The notes: generated by a model from the letters alone, not told the origin. A DNA stretch of 64,000 nucleotides from Gigaspora margarita (GCA_009809945.1 WTPW01000678.1:206335-270334), one strand, 5' to 3'. Counted from the first letter of the stretch, positions 32,403-43,376 are shown. Program-made: numbers and translations.

Positions 32403-32748
32403 TGTTATGAACTTAAACGAGATGATGAGACAAGTGCAAGACAAGAAGAGGAATTTATTTGTTGAACAGACTAGCTATTCCCTTTTATACTGGGTTTATT
32501 GCTAAGACTAATTCTAGAGCAATTACTAATACTTACCATTTGATAACTAAATTCTTCATGCTTTGTATTGATGAACTAATTATGACCATATAGTCTACTA
32601 TTATTATGCTCATTAATAACTAACTACTTACAACTTCATTTGTTATGTGTTGGGGAATCAGTGCTTGAGCCTTGGTTACAGGCTTGGATCTTGGATCACG
32701 GGCCTGTGAATTATGGACTTGGGTCACTCCGGGGGCTTGGTTGTTACA
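32403..32748 (-). repeat. Upstream (5') LTR of Gypsy 1
   Basis: 346 bp, reading on the minus strand from TGTAACAACCAAGCC to AAGTTCATAACA. It is followed on its outer side by the TAAAC target duplication. The start and the first 60 or so bases resemble the LTR of Gypsy 2 at 41885 (both TGTAACAA, GACCCAAG and GTGATCCAAG words), so the two elements are relatives. Confidence 0.85.
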
Positions 32749-32755
32749 TAAACCT

Positions 32756-33305
32756 TATTCTAGGCAAATTTGTCTAAAAAATTAAAAAGTATTTATAATT
32801 TTTTAAATAAAACAAAAAATATATTAAGTATATAGGGTATACTTTCTTGAAAATCCTTTTTTTAAAGCATATTTTATAAATAATTTAAGAAAATTTTTTA
32901 AATTATTAAAAAACTTTTAAACAATAAAACTTGAAATTTTTAATTTAAAATTTTTACTTTATGTTTCTGTCTATATAAAAGTTTTTGCTTATAATAAAAG
33001 TCTTGATTTTTATAAGTCACTAGAGTTGCAAAATAAAAGTTGTAATCCTTTTATAAATACAAAATTGTTTTAAAAACAGAAGGCTAAAGATAAAATTTAA
33101 TGAGTTTGCAAGAATTAATGAATAAATTTTTTGATTAATAATTTTTTAAAAATTGTCTATTTTTGGCTTATAAGCAACTTATACTTTTTATAATATAAAA
33201 TTAAATTTTATTAAAATATAATACTTATTTTCAAACATCAAATAAAATTTTATTTTAATATTTTAATTTTTAAAAAAGTAGATCATGCTCTATAATAGCA
33301 ATAAT
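32756..33305. mobile_element. Relative of the palindromic-end element at 2656-3276
   Basis: Starts with TAGGCAAATTTGTCTA and, read in reverse, shares interior blocks with 2656-3276 (AAAGGATTACAACTTT, TTTTTTAATAATTT, AAAAAAGTAGAT). The far end near 33305 lacks a clear palindrome. Gypsy 1 inserted a few bases from its left end. Confidence 0.45.
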
Positions 33306-34922
33306 AGCATCTAGCTAGAGAAAATGCTATAAAATTGTATGATTTTTGTCACAAAGAAATACTATTTTTTTTAACAGCTCTTAAATATATTTTAGAATAA
33401 CTATATTTTCAAGAAATAAATTGTTTGTCCTAGATAGTTTATCTAGAATGACTAGCTGATCACTTCTGTATTGAGAACCAATATGCGCTATGAAGGTGCT
33501 ATAAAGTAGTTCATTATGTTCTTTTGCTGTTTTATGTAACTAAAAATAGAATAAATAAATTTATTATAATGCTTTAAAATTAATTTATATATATTATTAA
33601 AAATAATAATTTTTTTTTATTATTTTACAATAAGCTAAAGAATATCATATAGTAGAAAATGAAACACTTTTACCACACTAAATTTTTATTTGTAAACCAA
33701 TTTTATCAAAATACAAGTTTCTTTTCTTTAATAATGTTTTGTAAAATTATTATATAATACAAATAATTCCTGATATATATAAAACCATACATAATGAAAA
33801 TCTTTATACCTACATTCATGTCACTTCGATTGAAAGTTTTATATTGTTCATATACATGTTGCCAAAGATTTGTTATAATTCACCATTTTATATATAAATA
33901 TACCACTTTTTTTTTTTTTTTTTTACCAAATTTTACTGATATAAAGAAGGTTTGCAATTTGTAACTTTGAATAACCATCTAATTATAAAAATAATATGCC
34001 ATTTCAGGTCATTGCTATAAGCAGAGGCATGTTAAATATTTCAAAGTAAAAATATTAAATTGTATATTTTGGAAGTCATAGTATTTTATATTAGTCATAT
34101 GAATTGAATTTACGCAGTAATCACTTTATTAAATATGTAGCGATAGTAGAAACTACTTTTAACACATCTCTATATTTGGAAATCCGTAAATTCTCTGAGA
34201 ATCAAATAATTGCCCAATTTCCCATGATTTTATATGACATCATGATCTCTGCAGGGGTTACACTTTTTGCAAAGCAAAATAATGTGAACTTATGCATTGT
34301 AATAAAATTTGCTCGAACAAGTTCCTTATAAAAAATATTGTTCAGTCATTGTAGGCATTTTTCGAAAAAAATGGTCAGAATAAAGTCGATTTTCCAAATG
34401 CTAGTACGATAATGTATTGTTTTTATAATGTGATTTAAAAAAAGGATTGACAACATTAGATATAACATTATACAAAATCAGTTCATTTTCAGAAAATTTT
34501 GACCATTTTTTGGACAAAAAAAAAACAGAATAACTTTAGAAAATTTTTAGAACATTGCCAACAAAACTTTTTATACTGTAGGAATTTATAGAACGTCGAA
34601 GGCAGCTTTGGGTAACATCATATAGTTAGTTCTATGTAGAATTTTTTTATTTTGTAATTATAAAAGACGCTGGTTATAATCGAACAATTAATGGAAGTGC
34701 ATTAATAAAATTATAAATTTGAATAGCATAGTTTTTTTATTTATTGCGATGATTACGTCATAATATTTTAAAGCAATTTATACAATAAAAAATCAAACAA
34801 TCAAGATTTTTAAGATTGTGTTTTAAAACATTTGCCATCCCTAGTTACAAATACCTCTAGGTCGTCAAGACTGGAATTGCTTTCTTCATCACTGAAATTG
34901 TCATCATCATAAGAACTATTTG
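33306..34922. other. Intergenic, no supported gene
   Basis: A+T-rich with homopolymer runs (T run at about 33907). A 75-codon plus-strand frame at 34104-34331 matches nothing I know and has no neighbour evidence. Composition becomes more balanced after about 34600. Confidence 0.4.
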
Positions 34923-35045
34923 TCACGTTAATGTCAAACTTATATTAGAGCCCTCTTCATCCTCGAAGATATAGGTGTACTGATTAACGGGATTGGCTGT
35001 GTCATTATTAATGTTTTTATTAACTTCAGTTTGTTCATCAGGCAT
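34842..35045 (-). pseudogene. Acidic coding remnant with frameshift
   Basis: From the ATG at 35045 a 40-codon frame (MPDEQTEVNKNINND onward, IFEDEEGSN) ends at TGA, 34923. A second frame, shifted by one base, continues in the same style (NSSYDDDNFSDEESNSSLDD) to about 34842. The matching Asp/Glu/Ser/Asn-rich character on both sides suggests one gene broken by an indel. The function is unknown. Confidence 0.4.
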
Positions 35046-35589
35046 AGTAAGGGGTTTATCAAAGCACGAACGGCGGCCAAAATAAAACCGCCTGGAAAAT
35101 ATTGTGTAGTAGAAACTAGGTATATATATGAAAAAAAAAGGCTAATGTAATTTCGTGTAATCTATCATCTACAAAGTTTGGTACAGCCGATAATAAAGAG
35201 GCCAACTACACGTTATATTGTATATCAAAGCTTGCGATGTTCATTAAACTTTGTGAGGCCTTTGATTAGATATTCATATATTTTTGGTCAATAATCTTAT
35301 TTTCATATCGATATGACTTTTTTGATGATTTGCCAAAAATTTTGAGAAATTTCAATAGAAATTTCGATTGAACTAAAATAGCTTCCGATAATTTTCTGTA
35401 CCGCATAGATTTGCATATTTTTGTTCACTAAGGAACAAATGGCGAATTCATGAGCTCAAAATGTAATCTTTCTATCACATGGCTAAACACTAAGGACATC
35501 AGCTACACTATAGACAATGAAAAAAGGCATTTAGTGCTTTACGCCAATCTATGAATATACAAAGAGTTATATATAAATATGAACTCAGA

Positions 35590-35600
35590 GTATAAAATAT
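35590..35600 (+). promoter_or_regulatory. TATA-like box before the DUF4419 pseudogene
   Basis: GTATAAAATAT lies about 40 bp upstream of the first ATG (35637), a plausible core-promoter position. Confidence 0.35.
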
Positions 35601-35636
35601 ATATGTATATCTTTTTAAACTCCATTCACTTCATTG

Positions 35637-36739
35637 ATGATGCAGACAGCAACTAATACTCATAGTACCCAAATTTTAACCCAAAAAATAAAACTTGAAA
35701 ATGATATTAAGCCTCATATTTCAGTAAAAGATAGAATCACCAAAATTTTTCCCAAACATAAAGTACATGCTGTTTCAGTTTACTATGATAATTCTACAAA
35801 TTCTAAACGGTCAGTTCTCGAATACCCATCCTGCTCTAATGGTTTCGCTGCTGCAATAATTCATGCTTATAATTATCATCAACATTTATGTTTGAGTCCT
35901 GATGATATTTGGCTTGCAATTTCTCAAGGTGTTAGTCATCATATTAATTATAATGCTGAGAAATTTCGTAGAAATTTTGTTAAACATGAAGGACAGGAAA
36001 CTGTTTCTATCATTGGTGATGATATCTTATCTATTAATCCAAATGAAAATACTCTTGAAGGTAATTAGCCAGAAGCTGTAAATAGACTCGTTAGAGAAAC
36101 TGATAAACGTGTAGAAAAAATTGATCTTGCTCAATTATTGGAATGTGATTTCTCAACTACACTTCAAGCTCTTTAACTGCAAGTCGTATCGTGTTATTAA
36201 ATATGGTTAAAGCCTACTTTAAATATAATATTATGTTTTGTTGTGGAATTCCGAAAGTTACACTTGAAGGTACACTCGAAGATTGGATAAAGCTTCAAGA
36301 AAAAGTTATTAAATTAAGAAACTTAAATTTAGAATTAGACTTTTGGTTGGATCGCCTTGAACCTGTAATTTGGAAATTAGTATATACTTATCATGGTGAA
36401 ATTGATGAAGACTTTTGGAGTAAGGTTATTAACATGCAAAGCTATGGATCCGGAGGACAAGCTAAAATTAATGGATGGATTGCTGCTTTCTTTCCTTATG
36501 ATCGTACAGGAACAGCTTTACATTCAAATTATTTAGATTGTGATGATATTCCAGATGGCACTGTAGAAGTTCCTTTTACTGTTGATTTTGTTAGTAAGTT
36601 TAAATTTGTAGCCGGATTTATTGGTGCTAACCAAGAAGCTCTCGAAAATTTGGGTGGTGAATCTGTTGTGTCTCCTGTGATTGGATGGACCGTTATTGAT
36701 GATGTGAAGAATTCTTCTGATGTTCATGAATTTTTTTAA
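35637..36739 (+). pseudogene. DUF4419 family protein, broken
   Basis: The first part (35637-36068) reads SCSNGFAAAIIHAYNYHQHL and SPDDIWLAISQGVSHHINYN with NAEKFRRNFVKHEG, matching the N-terminal core of DUF4419 proteins. A TAG at 36066 interrupts it, the same frame continues (PEAVNRLVRETDKRVEKID), and a one-base loss at about 36160 moves the rest to another frame. That part ends KLVYTYHGEIDEDFWSKVIN, SYGSGGQAKINGWIAAFFPY and SPVIGWTVIDD, the conserved C-terminal core, at 36739. The biochemical role of the family is unknown. Two lesions in an otherwise full-length gene (about 365 residues) indicate recent loss, or sequencing error at either site. Confidence 0.75.
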
Positions 36740-37099
36740 ATGGTTATAAAATTTTTAACCAATTATTTTTTACAGAGTAGGTGCTACTGTATACATGATT
36801 ATTTTTATGTAACTAACTAAAAGATGATAATGCAGGTGGCTTCAATGCTTGCTTGATTTTGATAATAAAAATAAATTTACATTACAGAATTGTTAATTAA
36901 TGGGGTTTCATCTTTTTAAATTAATTTGAGAAAATAAAATGCGAAGTGTTATTTAATTGTAAATTTATCATGAATTTGTTTCAAATAATTGAGTTAACAT
37001 ATTTTAACTTAATAATGCTCATGGCGTTATTTAGAACTAGTCGCATTCGCACCACCCATCTAATGCAGCATTTTAAGCATATTAATGAACTATTGTAAA
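36740..37099. other. 3' flank of the DUF4419 pseudogene
   Basis: No gene is seen. The satellite-like array begins at about 37100. Confidence 0.45.
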
Positions 37100-38855
37100 A
37101 AAATTTTTTATAGAACTTGACAACATAATATGTAATTAAGATTTTATTGGGCATTAGAATTATTATGATTTTATAAACACGATCACTTTAAATATTCAGT
37201 TACAGGATTAAACCAGTATTAAACCTCGAACTCATTTGCTATTCGATGACCACAGTTGCGATAGGTCGAGTTAGCCTGCGTTGGAATATTGTAACTTCTA
37301 TCATGAGTATGTAAGAATTTCAATAAAACGTGTTAGTTTGAATCTGAATTATCATTTTCAACTATAGATACTGTAAAAATTTTATTACAGAACTTACGAC
37401 ACAGAATGTATTTGAGTTGGTTGCATTGTAATTCCTATTATGACTTTTGCCATGGGTTGTTGTGAAAATCACATTACAGAACTTGCTATTCCAGATATTA
37501 TTGTATGTAGTTAAATTGAATAAGTTTGTATTGGGATTATCGTGATTTCTATCATTACTATAAAAAATTATGTTACAGAACTTGCTATCCTGATAATTAT
37601 GGTTTGTAGTTAAGTTAAATTTGCTTGTATTAGAATTATAAGATTTATCATAAGTTATTATAAAAATTTTGTTGCAAACTTACTCGTTGCTTCAGTAACC
37701 CATATCATATTTGGTTAATATTAGGTTTTTTGTGTTGAAATTATTGTAATTTTTATCTTGTATTATTGTAAATTGTCACAGAACCTACTCACACATGTAG
37801 TACTAATTGTTAAATTGAGTAAGTTTGTATTGAAATTATTTTCATTATGAATTTCTGTTACAGAACTTACTTGCTATTCTGACAGCTCAGTATGTGATTA
37901 AGGTCAAGCTAATTTATATTTGAACTATTGTTACTTCCACCATAAGTCATTGTAAAAAATCCCGTTACAAACTTACTCGCTATTTCAGTGGAATAGTACT
38001 CATTGAGGTTATAATAGTTTGTTTGTATAAAACTTATTGTGATTTTTCTATCATGATACTGTAAAAACTCTGTTAAAAGAACTTACTATTTCGTTGAATT
38101 CAGAATGTGGTTGAATTAGTTTGCAGTATATGATTTCTATCTAAAGTTACTGCAAAAATTCCACTAAGGTTTCTTGCCCTGAAATTATTGAAATTTATAT
38201 CATGAGCTATTGAAAACATTCAATTTCAGAATTTACTTGTTAATGCGATACACTGTGATTAATATTGGGTTGGTTTGTATTGAATTATCATTATCATGTT
38301 GCCGTAATAATTCTGATACAAAACTTACTCATTTAGTGATCACAAAATGTAGTTGTAGGACTACCATGAGTTACTGTACAGACTTAACTATTTCGATAAT
38401 CACAGCATGCGTTGAGATGGTTTGTATCTAAATAATCATGATTTCTTTGTATTTGGGTTGGTTTCTATAAGAAATATTGTGATTTTTCTTGCGAGATATA
38501 AAAAATTAACTTGCCATTCTGGGGTTACCACATTATACGGTTGAGTTGGTTTGGATCGAAATTATCATAACTTCTATTGTTACAGAATTTACTTGCTATT
38601 CTGATGACCACAGATATAGTTGAAATTGAGCTGGTCTGCATTGGAATTGTCACCATTTCTATGTTTTTAAAGATGTGTTAGTTTTATTGTATTTCTATCA
38701 TGATGTACTGTAAAAATTTTGTTTAAGATCTGATGTGGTTGAGTTTGTATCAGATTTTATTTAATAAGATAATATAAAAATTTTTGTTACAAAAACTTGC
38801 TCGATATTCCAGTGACACATGTTTTGTATTTAAGACTGATTTACTTTTACGGTCT
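37100..38855 (+). repeat. Degenerate satellite array, unit about 85-110 bp (array 1)
   Basis: About 16-17 diverged tandem units. Each starts near ACAGAACTTACTYGCTATT, passes GTTGAGTTGGTTTGTATT and GATTTCTATCATGAGTTA, and ends with CTGTAAAAATTCTGTT. Unit length varies by indels. The array ends where Gypsy 2 coding sequence starts. The same family occurs at 61740-63060 (same strand) and 56015-56890 (opposite strand). Confidence 0.8.
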
Positions 38856-38869
38856 TTCTCGCTGTGCTA

Positions 38870-39650
38870 CTGAGTACTTCTGGAATGAGGAACCGGCAAG
38901 ACCTCCCAGTAAATATCAAGACTTCCAGGATGTTTTCAGTAAGGTGAATGCAGATAAATTACCTGAGCATAGACCCTATGATTGCCCTATTGACCTATTA
39001 CTGGAATCACAACCACTCTGAGGCCCTATATATAGTCTAACTACAAAGGAATTAGAAACTTTATGCAAATATATAGAGGAACATTTGGATAAAGGGTTCA
39101 TTATGCATTCTAGATCCCCTGCAGGAGCTCTCATTCTCTTTGTCATGAAAAAGGATGGGTCCCTACGACTATGTGTGGACTACAGGAAGTTAAACCAAAT
39201 CATGGTTAAAAATAGATACTCTCTACTGCTCATCTCAGAATTACTCGACTGGCTCTCTTTGGCGTGTGTGTTTACAAAAATTGACCTCAGAGAAGCTTAT
39301 AATTGGGTCCGCATATGCCCAAAAGATGAATAGAAAACAGCATTCTACACTCATTACAGCTATTTTAAATACATAGTTATACCTTTTGGACTAACCAACG
39401 CTCCTGCCATTTTCCAACACATGATGAACGATATTTTCTGAGAGTTCCTTGACAAATTTGTTATTATATACCTAGATAATGTGTTAATATATTCTGCAAA
39501 TCAAGAAGAGCATGAAAAGAATGTAAGATCGATTTTGCAACTTCTGTGTCATTGTAGATTGTACATGAAGCTCAAGAAGTATAAATTCGACAAACAGTGT
39601 GTTGAATTTTTATGGTATATCATTTCACCTCAGGGTACAGATGGATAATA
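38870..39650 (+). pseudogene. Gypsy 2 reverse transcriptase
   Basis: The sequence reads FQDVFSKVNADKLPEHRPYD, then [20 protein letters not shown] and [35 protein letters not shown] (motif A Asp), [20 protein letters not shown] (motif B) and FVIIYLDNVLIYS (motif C, YLDN in place of YLDD). Stops fall at 39019, 39331, 39439 and 39646. Both the stops and the lost second Asp of motif C make it inactive. Confidence 0.8.
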
Positions 39651-40280
39651 ACAAGGTGGAAAGTATCATGACCTGGCCTGCACCAAGTTCATTCAAGGAA
39701 GTACAGTGGTTTTTTGGCCTCGCTAACTATTACTACCACTTTATTAAAGTCTACTCCAGAATTGTTACTCCACTTACTGATCTAACTTGAATAACCAAAA
39801 CCCTTTTTACATGTCTGTTCTAGCCCAACAGGCTTTTGAGCTGTTAAAAGCCAAGTTCACAAACACTCCAATTCTTTGTCACGTGAACCCAGCATAGCAT
39901 TATTTCATGGAAACAGATGCGTCTGACTTTGTACTCAGGGCTGTACTTTCTCAACATCAGGAGGATAGCTACTTGCACCCTGTGGCATATTACTCACAGA
40001 AGTTCTTACTTTCAGAAATCAACTATTACGTTCATGATAAAGAACTCTTAGCAATTGTAGTGGCCCTAAAACAATGGAGACATTATTTGGAGGGAGCTCA
40101 GCACAAGATCACTATTTATTGTGATCATAAAAACCTTTTTTATTATAGGTCAGCCCAGGTGCTCAACTGAAGCAGACCTGGTGTCCCTCTTTTTAGCAGA
40201 CTATGATTTCAAAATTGTCTATCGACCAGAAAGAGAACAAGGAATGTCAGATGCTTTATCCAGAAGGCATAACAACTAGT
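39651..40280 (+). pseudogene. Gypsy 2 RNase H
   Basis: A connection segment (WFFGLANYYYHFIKVYSRIV) precedes the RNase H. The RNase H has METDASDFVLRAVLSQ (first Asp), YVHDKELLAIVVALKQWRHY (Glu) and ITIYCDHKNL (third acidic residue). A frame change at about 40165 separates it from the final VYRPEREQGMSDALSRR-like stretch. Confidence 0.75.
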
Positions 40281-40380
40281 GCCAAAAAGGAAGTAAATCT
40301 ATAAGACAGCAAAATATTTTGCTGAACCCTGATAAACTTCAACTCGATGCTGTGTCAGTGACTCCTGTAGACTCTATATT

Positions 40381-41637
40381 AATGAAACAAATCCGTGATC
40401 AATTAAAAACGGATTAATTAGCTAAGAAAATATTTAAGCAGCTATCTCATCCTTATAAGGCACTAACAAAAACCCGCTCTGATCTCGACAAATTTTCATA
40501 TGAGAATGGACTTCTGTTCAGAGATAGGCTTTTATATGTACTAAAAACACCTGAAAAATTGGAAATTCTCTGTACACAGCATGACTCAAGATTAGCTGAA
40601 CATTTAGGCATAGTGAAAACTACTGAGTTAGTCATGCAGGACTATTGGTGGCCCAAACTTCGAACTTTTGTACAAAAGTATATACTAATCTGTAATATTT
40701 GTGCTAGGTCAAAATCTCAAAGACATTACCCCAGGATTATTAGTTCCCCTACCTATCCCAAAACAACAATGATAGTCCATATCTATGAACTTCATTACTG
40801 ACCTACCCTTGTCTTCTGGATTTGATTTCATCCTTGTGGTGGTGAACTGGTTAACCAAAATGACTCATTTTGTAGCATGCAATAAGACTATTAATGCTGA
40901 ACAAACAGCTCATCTTATTTTCTGGCAGGTAGTTTGCATACATAGTGTACTTACAGAAATTATTTCTGATAGAGGCCCTCAATTCGCATCTAAATTCTAG
41001 AAGCAACAATTTATGCTAATGGGTACTAAAATTAATTTGTCATCAGCTTATCATCCACAGATAGATGGCCAAAGTGAAAGAGTAAACCAGATACTTGAGC
41101 AATTCCTACAGTGTACCATTAATTACCACCAAGATGACTGGATTGAGCTGTTACCTTTTGCTGAATTTGCTTACAATAATTCTAACCATTCATCAACAAA
41201 AACTACACTGTTTTTTGCTAATTATGGGTTCTATCCTCATTTTGATATATAGAGACTAGTACACACTTCGGTTCTATCTGCAGAAACTAAGATTAAGGAT
41301 CTAAAACAAATACAAGAAAGGTTAGTTGCTGAACTAAGTGCTGCCCAAGATCATTACAAAAAAATGCTAATAAGCACCACTAGGAACCCTTTGTACAAGA
41401 TTAGTGATGAAGTCTGTTTAATTAGACAGAACATACATGCTGAGCGACCTTCAGAAAAGTTGGACTACTGAAAACTTGGACCTTTTAAGATCATGGCACA
41501 AATAAGCCTAGTGGTGTTTCATTTATTGTTACCCCCTTCATTCAAAATTTACAATACCTTTTACATCTCTTTATTGGAACTATACTTGCAAAATACAATT
41601 TCTGGGAGAGCTACAGAACCACCAATACGTGTAATTA
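40381..41637 (+). pseudogene. Gypsy 2 integrase
   Basis: The zinc-binding HHCC region is visible in HDSRLAEHLGIVKT and CNICARSKS (40559-40801). The core carries FITDLPLSSGFDFILVVVNW (first Asp), ISDRGPQFASKF (second Asp) and AYHPQIDGQSERVNQILEQF (Glu), so the D-D-E triad is intact. Stops after residue groups at 40798, 40998 and 41250 break the frame. Confidence 0.8.
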
Positions 41638-41640
41638 TTG

Positions 41641-41889
41641 ATGCAGAAAGAGTATGAGGTCAAGAAGATTCTCAATGCAAAATTTATTAGGAATAAACTA
41701 CATTATCTTGTAGATTGGGAAGGCTACGATGCGAATGAACGATCATGGGAGGCGTTGGATAATATAAAAAATGCCCAAGAAGCTGTGGAACATTTTTACC
41801 ATTGTTACCCTGATAAACCCAAGTTTTTTTCAAAAAACAGACAAAAAACCGCCTGGAGAAAAAAGATTTTTGAAGGGAAGATAGTGTAA
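41641..41889 (+). pseudogene. Gypsy 2 chromodomain (open segment)
   Basis: An 82-codon open segment has the chromodomain core YEVKKILNAKFIRNKLHYLV, DWEGYDANERSWEALDNIKN and EAVEHFYHCYP, with the aromatic positions (Tyr, Trp, Tyr) present. A basic tail (RQKTAWRKKIFEGK) follows. Its stop codon TAA is formed by the first bases of the LTR (TGTAA). The polypurine tract GAAGGGAAGATAG (about 41872-41884) overlaps the last codons. Confidence 0.8.
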
Positions 41890-42374
41890 CAATCAATGAC
41901 TAAGCCCCTAAAATTTAAATTATGACCCAAGCTGTGATCCAAGTTGTGACCCACAGACCCGTGACTTCCAAGCCTTTGGAGTATGAATTGTGACCCAAGC
42001 CTGTGACCATGGATCTGTAATTCAAGGTCAAGAACCCAAGATCGAGACTCAAACCCGATGCATGAAGGATGAAGTTATACGTTAGTAATTATCGCATTAA
42101 TAGTAGCAATATGTAGTCATATTTGATTATGTTGTAGTAGCAGGCATAATGCATAAGATATGTAATTACAAATGAGTAAACATTAGTAATTGATCTAGCA
42201 ATAGTCGTAAAGAGAATCAGAAAACATTAGTAATTGTTCTAGCAATAGTCATAAAGAGAATCAGGTATAAAAGGAAGATACAAACCTTAGTATACTACTT
42301 AGTCTGTTCAACAAAATAAACTTCATTTTGCCCCAACTCTATCTTGTACGTGTCATCTAGTCCCAGTATTAACA
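41885..42374 (+). repeat. 3' LTR of Gypsy 2
   Basis: Begins TGTAACAATCAATGAC and ends AGTATTAACA, 490 bp. It contains a direct duplication of a 44-bp unit (42177-42220 and 42221-42264, with ATTAGTAATTG and AGCAATAGTC words) just upstream of a TATA box (GGTATAAAAGG, 42265-42275). The duplicated block is probably a U3 regulatory unit, by position. Confidence 0.8.
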
Positions 42375-42957
42375 ACAATCTGTATTAATTTTTATTTTAA
42401 TTTAACTTAATTTTACTTTAATATTAATATAGTCTTATTGGCTATAACAAATAAATGTGTAACAGTATGTATCAAATATATTTTCTATATTAAATTATAC
42501 TTTCAATTATAGTTTCAATTAATAAATATATATAATAAATACATTATTATAAAAACTAATATTTATTTTAGCTTTGTTTGTTTTTAATCTGTTTTATTCT
42601 CTTTATATATATTTCTCAATATTTATTACAATAATTGATATTTAGAAAATAAAACTAACATATCAGCAAAGGAACCTGTTTTAGTTATCAAAAATATTTA
42701 TCCCTCAAACCATTTATTTTAGCAAGCAAATTTGCCTGCTAGAATTTTTAATGAATTTATAAAATTTGGTTCTAATTTATTTTTATTAAAAATCAAGTTA
42801 TTTTAAAATAATTTTTTTTAAATATTAACTAGCACATAATCATGTGGTAGCTGTGCTACCAAATATTAACCAACTATATAATTAGATTTGTAAATGGCAT
42901 AATAGCATATGGCACAGTTAAGATTGTTTATAGTCAACTTAAATTTAATAAATTAAC
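42375..42957. other. Intergenic, nothing recognised
   Basis: Very A+T-rich. A single palindromic word AGCAAGCAAATTTGCCTGCT lies near 42721 and resembles the ends of the 2656-3276 element, but no partner is present. Confidence 0.4.
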
Positions 42958-42960
42958 TAA

Positions 42961-43107
42961 GGGAGTGACAAAAATCTGGTGATTTTTTAGGGGGGAGGGG
43001 TAAAAAAAGTTGAAATTATATATAAGAAACTGACTATATATATATTAAAGAAGAGGGAGGGGTTAGGGCTCTAATAAAAAATAATTAGGTAATTAATGAC
43101 ATGGCCC
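42961..43107. mobile_element. Harbinger-like MITE with TAA duplication, copy 3
   Basis: 147 bp, GGGAGTGACAAAAATCTGG to GACATGGCCC, TAA on both sides (42958-42960 and 43108-43110). It has the same orientation as the copy at 28096-28247. Confidence 0.75.
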
Positions 43108-43376
43108 TAAGCTGATATTTAAAAATCAGATTAGTAGTTATATCCAAATCAACTATTTATAGTGTATAACATATGTATAATGAACTTGTTTTAAGCTAGC
43201 TTTACATTTTTATATTTTGGCATTGCTTCGCTTAGTGGTTTTAAGCAAGCATTTTGGACTCACTTCACTTATTGTTTATTTAGTTATTAATAGGTACAGA
43301 TGGGTTTAACAGCTATTCAGGCAGTATAAGGGTTTTTTATTTGGTGATTAGGCAATGACAGTGCAAGAAAGATGAG

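Larger units (their letters stand above)
25267..32748 (-). mobile_element. Gypsy/chromovirus LTR retrotransposon 1, complete outline but inactive
   Basis: Two LTRs (25267-27353, enlarged by insertions, and 32403-32748) enclose Gag, protease, RT, RNase H, integrase and chromodomain remnants in that order on the minus strand. Perfect 5-bp target duplications TAAAC flank it (25262-25266 and 32749-32753). A polypurine tract (AAAGAGGAGATGG on the minus strand, 27354-27368) adjoins the downstream LTR. Every domain is broken by stops or frameshifts. The CAAATTTGA MITE (29184-29468) and a Harbinger-like MITE (28096-28247) are later insertions in the body. Confidence 0.9.
38856..42374 (+). mobile_element. 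Gypsy/chromovirus retrotransposon 2, 5'-truncated
   Basis: It retains RT, RNase H, integrase, chromodomain and the 3' LTR in order, but lacks Gag, protease and the 5' LTR. The sequence changes abruptly from satellite to pol at about 38855. Homology to Gypsy 1 is high throughout. Several in-frame stops exist, yet the coding pieces are much better preserved than in Gypsy 1, suggesting a younger copy. Confidence 0.85.

Noticed and set aside
34104..34331. 75-codon frame as a small gene
   Set aside because: No homology I can recognise, no splice or promoter context, and within the range expected by chance.
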